Shown piece after piece: positions 31,063 to 41,485 of a stretch of DNA of 64,000 nucleotides; position 1 is the stretch's first letter; each line of letters starts with the position of its first letter. This DNA is from Planctomycetales bacterium (GTDB taxonomy: Bacteria; Planctomycetota; Planctomycetia; Pirellulales; Pirellulaceae). The notes beneath the pieces are model-generated. The model was not told the origin of the DNA, ran no database searches, and was given only the letters and a program-made list of their open reading frames with translations. Made by a program: the position numbers and the translations under genes. The stretch covers positions 1-64,000 of the forward strand of contig JAGQPF010000363.1 in assembly GCA_020426845.1 (NCBI GenBank), given 5' to 3'.

Positions 31063-32838
31063 ATGAAGAACATGCCCCATCGCCGATTCGCAGCCTTCCC
31101 TCTGTTGGCCTCGATGGCGATCCTCTCGCTGGCGAGTTTCTTCAACCCGGCCGACGCCCAAACGCCGGCGCAAAACGGCCCTGCCCTGCGCCCCGTGGTC
31201 TTTTCACCCGACCGGACAAAGTTCGCAACCGGCAATGAAAACGGCGCCATCGAACTGCGAAGTGCGGAGGATGGCAAACAACTCGCCTCCAGTGACGGTC
31301 ACCGGGGAGCAGTCACGGCCTTGGCGTTCGCCGGGGAAGGCAAACAGCTGGTGTCGGCCGGCAAGGACGGCCACATCATTGTCTGGCAAACCGATCCCCT
31401 GCGCGAGCTCCGCCGCATTCAGGTTGACGTCAACGGCAAACCAGCGCCCGTGAGCTGTCTCGTTGCGGATGGCACGCGATTGTTCTCGGGAGGCGATGAT
31501 GGCGTCCGCATGTGGAGCTTGGAAAGTGGAGAGCAAGCACAGCGGTTGCTGTTGACCGACGAAGTCGGCGAACAAGCGAAGAACCGCGTGGCGGCGACGG
31601 CGATCGCATGGTTCCCCGAGAAGTCGTGGCTGATCGTTGGCGCCGCCAATGGAAAACTGTACGTCTGGAGAGGGCTAAACCGTCCGCCGTTGATCCTGAA
31701 TGATCACAAGCAGGCGGTCCAATCGCTGACTCTCGCCGCACAAGGCTCGCGCATGGTCTCCGTGGGACAAGACGGCGCCGCGAATCTGTGGGATCTCGCG
31801 TTGCTTCGCAAGTCACAACAGCTCCCCGTCAAAGACGGCCCCGTCCTGTCGACCGCATTTCTCCCCGATGGCACCCAGCTGGTGACGGCCCAACCCGTTG
31901 AGGCGGGAGGTGACACGGCGCAGGGCGTGCTCCAATTGTGGGAGGTCCCCACCGGGCGACTGTTGGCGCGGGTTGCAGCTAAACGTCTCTCGAGGCAGCT
32001 CGCCTTCGACAGCGAAGGGCGTCAGCTCCTGGGGGCCACCGAATCAGCGGTGGAGCAGTGGCCAACACCCCAGCCGCTCGGAAAAGAGCGACCGCTCCGC
32101 GCGGAATTGGAGGCGCTCACGACGCGGCTCAATCAGGCGGAAGCAACACGCCCCAACGTGGGGTTGCTCGAGCAACGTGGCTACATTTATGCACTGCTTG
32201 AGCAATGGCCCGAAGCATTGAAAGACTTTTGGGCGGCCGCGCAGCTCGACCCGAACAACAACATGCACCTGCTGCGAGCCGGCGTGGCCGCTCAGTTTGC
32301 CGGAGACAAAGCCACGCAAATCGATGCTGCCAAACGGCTGGCGGGGCTGCTGTCCAACGACAGCGAGAACATGTATCTGGCCGAGCGAGTGTTGAAGGTC
32401 TGCGCGCTCTCGTCCCCGCCCGTGGGGAATCGCGAGTCGCTGAAGACCCTGGCCGCCAATAGCTTCAATCGCAGTGTCGGGCTGGACTGGAGCGCCTACT
32501 TCCCGTCTTCCACCGCGCTGCTCCACTACCGCTATCGCGACTACGACACGGCGTTGGCGCACGTGCAAGAAAGCCGAAGACGCAACAACAACCCGAATTT
32601 TCGGCCGCATCTTCCCGAACTGATGAACGGCGCCGTCGAGTCGATGTGCCTGACCGGCAAGATTAAATTGACCGAAGCCGAGGCGGCGCTGGCTAAGACC
32701 GAAGCTCTCATGGATTCGATGCGAGGCGCGCCCATTTCGAATGGCGCCAACATGTTCCACGATTGGCTCGTCGCGGAGCTGCTGTATCTGGAGGCTCGCG
32801 AGGCGATCTACGAGATGCGTTACTTCCCCAAGCCTTAA
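31063..32838 (+). CDS. Secreted WD40-repeat plus TPR protein
   Basis: 591 residues. Signal peptide 'AAFPLLASMAILSLASFFNPADA' region (about 9-33). A WD40 propeller covers about 35-350: 'VVFSPDRTKFATGNENGAIE', 'VTALAFAGEGKQLVSAGKDG', 'VQSLTLAAQGSRMVSVGQDG', 'LSTAFLPDGTQLVTAQP'. After a linker, TPR-like helices follow (about 365-590: 'LEQRGYIYALLEQWPEALKD' and 'HYRYRDYDTALAHVQES'). Both modules bind proteins; the ligand is unknown. No partner gene next to it; convergent with the ROK gene. Confidence 0.88.
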   Translation: MKNMPHRRFAAFPLLASMAILSLASFFNPADAQTPAQNGPALRPVVFSPDRTKFATGNENGAIELRSAEDGKQLASSDGHRGAVTALAFAGEGKQLVSAGKDGHIIVWQTDPLRELRRIQVDVNGKPAPVSCLVADGTRLFSGGDDGVRMWSLESGEQAQRLLLTDEVGEQAKNRVAATAIAWFPEKSWLIVGAANGKLYVWRGLNRPPLILNDHKQAVQSLTLAAQGSRMVSVGQDGAANLWDLALLRKSQQLPVKDGPVLSTAFLPDGTQLVTAQPVEAGGDTAQGVLQLWEVPTGRLLARVAAKRLSRQLAFDSEGRQLLGATESAVEQWPTPQPLGKERPLRAELEALTTRLNQAEATRPNVGLLEQRGYIYALLEQWPEALKDFWAAAQLDPNNNMHLLRAGVAAQFAGDKATQIDAAKRLAGLLSNDSENMYLAERVLKVCALSSPPVGNRESLKTLAANSFNRSVGLDWSAYFPSSTALLHYRYRDYDTALAHVQESRRRNNNPNFRPHLPELMNGAVESMCLTGKIKLTEAEAALAKTEALMDSMRGAPISNGANMFHDWLVAELLYLEAREAIYEMRYFPKP

Positions 32839-32854
32839 CGATGCGCCGCGACAT

Positions 32855-32899
32855 CCATGGGCTCGCGCCCATGGCTACCATCTGTCGCCCCTCCGGGGC
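32855..32899. terminator. Double hairpin between convergent genes
   Basis: CCATGGGC/GCCCATGG (32,855-32,862 with 32,867-32,874) followed by GCCCC/GGGGC (32,887-32,899). It is the same two-hairpin element as at 95-140 (shared CTCGCGC loop and the joining TCTGTCGCCCC), so a dispersed repeat that may serve as a bidirectional terminator here. No T-run. Confidence 0.5.
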
Positions 32900-32901
32900 T
32901 G

Positions 32902-33932
32902 TTAGCGATTGGTGTTGGCGAGCGCAATGGCGCCGTGGACCACCACTTCCTCGCCTAGCGCAGCGGGGAGAATCTCGTAGGCGTCGGCGAGCGGCGGAAA
33001 GACGTACTGCCGACAGGCTGCCCGCAGCGGGACGAAGAACCGGGCTTCGCCGAGCAGCGAAACCCCTCCGCCGACGACCACCTTCTCGGCAGCGGTCAGG
33101 GTGATGACTTGCGCGATGGCCCAACCAAGCGTTTCGATCGCGTGTTGCAACGCCTCGTTGGCCAGTTCGTTGCCGTCGCTTGCCGCCACGGCGACGTCGA
33201 CTGCCGTCAAGCGATCCAAGTCGCCGTCGCAGCGAGCGAGCAGGTCGGCCGCGTATTCGGCGGAAAGGTCGTCGCTCGCCTCCAATTCGCGTTGCCGCTG
33301 TTGCTCGTTGCCTTCACGAGACGGTTTGGCGCCCAGCTGGTGCACGGGCCACTTCAGATCGCCTCGCACCCGAGCGGCTGCTTCGGCAGCGATGCCCCAG
33401 CCGCTGGCCACCGACTCGACGGTTTGTTCGGGACGCCGAGCTTGCAAGCCCGGCCGCAAGTGTCCGATCTCGGCAACCGCCGGACGGCCCTCGCCATGCG
33501 GGGCTCCGTTGATCACCAGTCCGCCGCCAACGCCGGTGCCGACCGTGACGTAGAACACGATTCGCGCGTCTCGCCCTGCGCCATACGTCGCCTCGGCCAA
33601 GGCCGCAGCGTCGCAATCGTTCGCCAAGCGCACCGGGAGACTCCACTGCTCCTCGAGCCACTGTTGCAGCGGGAAGTCCTGCCAGCCCTCGACCTGATGG
33701 CTGACAATCGTGCGGCCGTTAAGCACTGGACCGCCGAAGCCGACTCCCACCGATTCGGGAGCGTATTCGCCAACCAACAAGCCGCCAAGTTCCGCAATGG
33801 CTCGACGAATCTCTCCGGCGCCGCGACGCGCATCGATCGGCGCCCGACGCAGGTCAAGCAGTGTTCCGTCGCCGGCGCCGATGCCGAGCTGCAGCTTGGT
33901 GCCGCCGATCTCAATGCCGAGTCGCGGGCCGC

Positions 33933-33936
<4 letters not shown>
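32902..33936 (-). CDS. ROK-family sugar kinase
   Basis: 344 residues from ATG 33,936, which overlaps the MFS stop (ATGA). ROK kinases phosphorylate glucose, N-acetylmannosamine or related sugars with ATP. Visible: phosphate-1 motif 'GIEIGGTKLQLGI' (about 6-18), 'VGVGFGGPV', the catalytic 'LANDCDAAALAEA' (Asp as base), 'VTVGTGVGGGLVING' and 'EIGHLRPG'. The ROK zinc motif (C-x-C-G-x-x-G-C-x-E) is replaced by 'LQARRPEQTVESVASGWG', so it is a zinc-less form. Last gene of the thiC-MFS-ROK run. Confidence 0.93.
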
Positions 33937-36880
<2,944 letters not shown>

Positions 36881-36944
36881 CTACAACCTGCCATCGTATC
36901 GGGAGCCCCCCCTGTGTCAACGAGGCGAACGGCCCGTGGCTGGG

Positions 36945-38186
36945 TTATATCCCGCCCAGCCGCTTCGCATCGCTCACCCGCCGAATGGCGATCATGTACG
37001 CCGCCGTTCGCAAACTGACTTGGCGCTGCAGCGACTCCTGCCAAATCTCTTCGAATGCATGGCTCAGCACTCGATCGAGCTCCTGGCGGACGCGGTCCAA
37101 CGGCCACTGGTAGTGCTGCAGGTTCTGCACCCACTCGAAGTAACTGACTGTCACACCCCCGGCGTTGGAGAGAATGTCGGGCAGCACCACGCAGCCTCGA
37201 TCATGCAAGACCTGATCGGCCATCGGAGTCACCGGTCCGTTGGCCGCCTCAATGATCATTTCCGCCTGGACGCGGTCCACGTTGCTCTCGGTAATCACTC
37301 CACCCAAGGCGGCGGGAATCAACAGCTGGACATTCAGCAGCAGCAGCTCCTCGTTGCTGATCCGCTCGGCGCCCTCGTAGCCCTCGAGACTGCCGTTGTT
37401 GGCTAACGAGTAACGCAGCAGTTTGGGAATATCGAGCCCCTGGGGATGGTAATAGGCGCCCGAAAGGTCGCTGACGGCCAGCAGCTTGATGTCCGACTCG
37501 TAAAGGAACTTGGCGGCGTGGGCGCCGACATTGCCGAAGCCCTGGATCGCGCAGGTGGTCTCGGTCGGTTTGCGGCCCAGGCGTTGCAACAGCTTGAAGG
37601 CCAGAATGCCGACGCCGCGCCCGGTCGCCTCCTCACGGCCCTTGGCGCCGTAGTGCTCCACCGGCTTGCCGGTGACGCAGGCCGGGTTGAAGCCGTGATA
37701 CTTTTCCCACTGGTTGCGAATCCACGACATCACCTCCGCATGGGTACCCATGTCGGGGGCCGGAATGTCGTCTCGAGGGCCGATGATGTCGTGAATTTGA
37801 TCGATAAACTTGCGGGTGATCCGTTCCAGCTCTTTGCGGCTCAGCAGCCGCGGGTTGACCGCGATGCCTCCTTTGGCCCCGCCATAGGGGATATTCACGA
37901 CCGCCGTCTTCCAAGTCATCAACGAGGCGAGCGCACGCACCTCGTTCAAATCGACATCAGGGTGATAGCGGAGCCCCCCCTTCATCGGTCCTCGAGACTT
38001 GTCGTGCTGAACGCGATAACCCAAAAACGTCCGCAGCGAGCCGTCGTCCATTTCGATCGCAACCTGGACCTGCACCTCGCGTTCCGGGGTCGTCAGCAAC
38101 ACCCGGAGCTCATCGGGGAACTCCAGTTGTTCGGCGGCCCGGTCGAAAAACAGCCGAGCGGCTTCAAACGGCTTGTAAGCGGACAT
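36945..38186 (-). CDS. gdhA: Glutamate (Glu/Leu/Phe/Val) dehydrogenase
   Basis: 413 residues, standard for hexameric NAD(P)-dependent GDH. It interconverts glutamate with 2-oxoglutarate and ammonia. Motifs: 'SRGPMKGGLRYHPDVDLNEV' and 'TWKTAVVNIPYGGAKGGI' (catalytic Lys and substrate pocket, about 91-108), 'APDMGTHAEVMSWIRNQW', nucleotide-binding 'CAIQGFGNVGAHAAKFLYES', and 'SYFEWVQNLQHYQW' near the end. Cytoplasmic, monocistronic; thiC starts 175 nt downstream. Confidence 0.95.
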   Translation of the reverse strand: MSAYKPFEAARLFFDRAAEQLEFPDELRVLLTTPEREVQVQVAIEMDDGSLRTFLGYRVQHDKSRGPMKGGLRYHPDVDLNEVRALASLMTWKTAVVNIPYGGAKGGIAVNPRLLSRKELERITRKFIDQIHDIIGPRDDIPAPDMGTHAEVMSWIRNQWEKYHGFNPACVTGKPVEHYGAKGREEATGRGVGILAFKLLQRLGRKPTETTCAIQGFGNVGAHAAKFLYESDIKLLAVSDLSGAYYHPQGLDIPKLLRYSLANNGSLEGYEGAERISNEELLLLNVQLLIPAALGGVITESNVDRVQAEMIIEAANGPVTPMADQVLHDRGCVVLPDILSNAGGVTVSYFEWVQNLQHYQWPLDRVRQELDRVLSHAFEEIWQESLQRQVSLRTAAYMIAIRRVSDAKRLGGI

Positions 38187-38218
38187 AGTGGATGGAGGGA
38201 GTGGGAGCGGGAACGAAT

Positions 38219-38248
38219 TTGGGAGCCTGGCCGGAACTGCGTTATACT
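38219..38248 (+). promoter_or_regulatory. Possible sigma-70-type promoter for the pseudokinase gene
   Basis: TTGGGA (38,219-38,224), 18-nt spacer, TATACT (38,243-38,248), 48 nt before the ATG of the pseudokinase gene. Good -10, weak -35. Confidence 0.45.
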
Positions 38249-38295
38249 AAGGGAAGTCAGAAGTTGCGCACAACAGAGACCGAGGCGTTCGTCCG

Positions 38296-41187
38296 ATGGG
38301 GATGGTTGCAAAAGAATTTTGGCGACTTGCCATTCAGAGCCGGATCTTGACGGCCGAGCAAGGCAAGGGGTTAGCCAAACGGTTCGCCGCGATGCCCGGG
38401 GCGGACAAGCTGGACGATGCGCGTTCGCTGTCCGAGTGGCTGGTGAACGAGAACGCCATCAGTCGCTATCAGGCCAAGGTGCTGCTCGCCGGCCGTCCGG
38501 GGCCGTTTCACTACGGCGACTACCAAATCTATGACCGGATTGGCTCGGGGCGTCTCAGCGGGATGTTCCGCGCTGTCCACGTCCCCACGCAACACCCCGT
38601 GCTGCTCGCGTTCCTCAGCGCCGAGGACGCCGGCGACGCTCGGCGCTGGGCCACGATCGCCGGCCAGACACAGGCTTGGTCGCGGACGTCGCACCCCAAC
38701 CTTGCCCGCGTCTACGAGCCCGTCGATGTCCGCACCCACAAGTTCGTCGTTTTGGAGGACCTGCGCGGCCAGTCCCTTGAGGATCTTCTGACCGGAGCGC
38801 CTCGGCAACCGGGAGAGGCAGCGGCCTGGACGCAGCAGATCGCCACGGCTCTGGCGCACCTCCACCGCGCCAAATTGGTTAGCGGAGACGTCCGCCCCGC
38901 CACCATCTGGATCTGCGACGGCCAAGCGAAACTGCTGGTCGATCCGCGCGTCCGCCCGACTCCGCCCCCCGTGCGCGAGCCCGACACGACAGGACAGTTG
39001 CTGGAGCGAGCCGACTACTTGGCCCCCGAGTTTGCCTCAGGCATCAAAAGCCCCGACGCCAAGACGGACGTCTACGCATTGGGAGTCACGCTGTACCGCA
39101 TGCTATCGGGACACGTGCCGTTTGCCGGCGGCGACGTCGCCCAGAAACTTCAGCGTCACGCCTCCGAGGCGGTCCAGCCGTTGCCGGCCCACGTGCCCGC
39201 CGCGTTGGGCCAGTTGACCAACTACATGATGGCCAAGAACGTCGAAGTTCGTTACCAGGACGCGGACGCCGTCGCCGAACAGTTGCGACCGTTCGTCATG
39301 GTGGCGCCACCAACGCCGTCCCCTCCCGAGACGCTTGGTCCGTTCCTCCAGCATGTCAAACAGAAGCAAGCGGCATTGGCGGCCGCCAGCGCCGCTCCCG
39401 TCATTCACCCCAACGCCGGCGGCGACGGCGAGGCGCCACGGCCCGGCATTCAATTGAATGAAGCGGACGCCCCCGCGACGTCGCTCGCGCGACGCCCCCG
39501 CAAGAAGAGCAACACGGGTTGGATCATCGGAGGAGTCTGCGCGGCCGCGGCAGTGATCGCCGCGATCTTGATCATCTCCAGCCAAAGCGGAGAGCGAGCC
39601 GGGCAAAATGTCGCCGGCGGACCATCGCAGTCGGTAACCAACGTCTCCGGAACGGGCGGAGCCGTCGACAGCCAGCCTGAGGCCACTCCCGGATCGAGCG
39701 CCGGGCAGCCGAACAATTCCTCAAAGAACACCTCAACCGACGCCGGCCCGTCGGCGGCGCCGCTGGCCAGTGACGACGGGCAGTCACTTTGGGGCTCGCC
39801 AACCCTGGGCAGTCCGCTGTCGCTGGATTACTTGCCTCGCGGCGGGTACGTCTATATCGCCAGCCGCCCGGCCGATCTGCTGTCGACCGACGCAGGCAGT
39901 CAAGTGCTGCAGGCGATGGGAGAGCACTTCGGACAACAGCTCTCCGCTTGGGAACAGCAATCCGGCGTCAAGCTGGCGGAGATCGACTCGCTGTTAATCA
40001 GCATGCAGGACAACGGCGACGCGTTCCCCAGGCCCTGCTTCGTCGTCCGCCTGCGGCAAGCGGCCGCGAAAGCCGACCTGCTCGCAGCCTGGAAAGCGCA
40101 ACCTGCAGCGGACGAGTCGTACTACAAGGGCGCCCAAGCCAGCTTCTTCATCCCCGCCAGCGAGACGGACGACGCGGTTTCGGTGTTCTCGATGGGGGAC
40201 GACAAGGACATTCAAGAGATCGTCGAATTGAAAGGCGTGGCGCCGACAGCCGATCGGTTCACGCCGCTGCTGGCCAGCTCCGATGCGGACCGGCACGTGA
40301 CGATTCTGTTTACTCCGTTTGACGTCAGCACCCACTTTTTCCGAGACGGCCGAAAGTTCTATTTCGGCGAGCCGCGCAAGGCTCGCGAGCCGCTGGAGTG
40401 GCTGTTTGGCGATCAGGTGAACGCCGTGGCGGCAAGCCTGCACGTCACAGCGGACAACACTTTCCTCGAATTGCGGATGTCGAACCATCTGGACATCAAG
40501 CCGCTGGACGTCGCCAGCCAGTTGCGAGATCGAATGGACGAGATTCACGGTCTGATCGAGACCTATCTGGTGAGGATCTCGCCTCCCGAATATTGGCGGC
40601 GTTTTGCGTTTCGCTTTCCCAGCATGTTCCGCTACCTGCACCAACAAACGCGAGTGCAAGTGGATCAGGGGCTGGCAACGATCAACGCCGTGATGCCGCC
40701 CGCGGCCGCGCATAACCTGGTCTTCGGTTGCGAGATGACGCTGGCCTCGGAGCCGAACACCATGGTCGCCGCGGCGCCGACCGCCGGCGCCAATGCTCCG
40801 GCGACGGTCGACGAATTGCTGCAGCTCCCCATGAGCCTGTCGTTCGACCAACTGTCGCTGGAGTTCGCGATGGCGCAGTTGCAGACCGACGCGATCGAAA
40901 ACCACAAGCCGAAGTTCGACTTCAAAGTCACGATTATCGGCGCGGATCTGGAGCTGAACGGCATCACCCGCAACCAGCAGATCAAGGAATTCGCGATGCG
41001 AGACAAGCCGATCGCCGATCTGCTCACCGCGCTGGTGATGAAGGCCAACCCGATTACCACCGTCAAGTCGCCCAACGAACTCGACCAGAAACTCGTCTGG
41101 GTGATCGACGGCGCCTCGATTTTGATTACGACTCGCGACGCGGCGGCCACGAAAAACCTCAAGCTGCCCCCGGTCTTTCAACCCTAG
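38296..41187 (+). CDS. Membrane-anchored Ser/Thr pseudokinase with extracytoplasmic domain
   Basis: 963 residues. The N-terminal ~70 residues ('FWRLAIQSRILTAEQGKGLA' ... 'YQAKVLLAGRPGPF') are the helical module common before planctomycete Ser/Thr kinases. A kinase fold follows (about 75-340), but key residues are lost: no Lys in the beta-3 strand ('HPVLLAFLS'), HRDxKxxN is 'SGDVRPATI' and DFG is 'DPR'. 'KTDVYALGVTLYRMLSGHVP' keeps the C-lobe. A membrane helix is at about 407-428 ('GWIIGGVCAAAAVIAAILII'), then a Ser/Gly/Pro-rich linker and a ~450-residue extracytoplasmic part. Its end ('ELNGITRNQQIKEFAMRDKP') resembles secretin-N/STN domains. Probably a signalling or scaffold protein, not an active kinase. 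Confidence 0.88.
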   Translation: MGMVAKEFWRLAIQSRILTAEQGKGLAKRFAAMPGADKLDDARSLSEWLVNENAISRYQAKVLLAGRPGPFHYGDYQIYDRIGSGRLSGMFRAVHVPTQHPVLLAFLSAEDAGDARRWATIAGQTQAWSRTSHPNLARVYEPVDVRTHKFVVLEDLRGQSLEDLLTGAPRQPGEAAAWTQQIATALAHLHRAKLVSGDVRPATIWICDGQAKLLVDPRVRPTPPPVREPDTTGQLLERADYLAPEFASGIKSPDAKTDVYALGVTLYRMLSGHVPFAGGDVAQKLQRHASEAVQPLPAHVPAALGQLTNYMMAKNVEVRYQDADAVAEQLRPFVMVAPPTPSPPETLGPFLQHVKQKQAALAAASAAPVIHPNAGGDGEAPRPGIQLNEADAPATSLARRPRKKSNTGWIIGGVCAAAAVIAAILIISSQSGERAGQNVAGGPSQSVTNVSGTGGAVDSQPEATPGSSAGQPNNSSKNTSTDAGPSAAPLASDDGQSLWGSPTLGSPLSLDYLPRGGYVYIASRPADLLSTDAGSQVLQAMGEHFGQQLSAWEQQSGVKLAEIDSLLISMQDNGDAFPRPCFVVRLRQAAAKADLLAAWKAQPAADESYYKGAQASFFIPASETDDAVSVFSMGDDKDIQEIVELKGVAPTADRFTPLLASSDADRHVTILFTPFDVSTHFFRDGRKFYFGEPRKAREPLEWLFGDQVNAVAASLHVTADNTFLELRMSNHLDIKPLDVASQLRDRMDEIHGLIETYLVRISPPEYWRRFAFRFPSMFRYLHQQTRVQVDQGLATINAVMPPAAAHNLVFGCEMTLASEPNTMVAAAPTAGANAPATVDELLQLPMSLSFDQLSLEFAMAQLQTDAIENHKPKFDFKVTIIGADLELNGITRNQQIKEFAMRDKPIADLLTALVMKANPITTVKSPNELDQKLVWVIDGASILITTRDAAATKNLKLPPVFQP

Positions 41188-41371
41188 CGAGAAGGCAGGG
41201 AAGGCGGAAGATTCCGAAGCGATGGGGTTCGACGGGGCCCAAGTTTTTCTCGGCCGCGCAGTTGCCGGATCGTAGACTAAGTAGTGGCAAGTACAGCCGC
41301 CCGATGGCGTACGGAGAACCACACCGACACAGGGCTTTCGAGCTAAGAACCGAACGGAGACGGGAATCGGC

Positions 41372-41406
41372 AAATTCGTCCCTCGCTCGCGCTTCGGGTT
41401 TCCTTG
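41372..41406. repeat. Dispersed SLTLRVS-type repeat, intergenic copy
   Basis: TTCGTCCCTCGCTCGCGCTT + CGGGTTTCCTTGC matches the 11.4-kb tandem unit with a few changes. It sits in the 298-bp spacer between the pseudokinase and the zinc-ribbon gene. Confidence 0.7.
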
Positions 41407-41485
41407 CTCGATTGCCTCGCGAAAATGACGTTGTTTGCTCCCGTCGAGCTGTCGCTGCACTGACCTCCAACATGCAACCGTCAAC

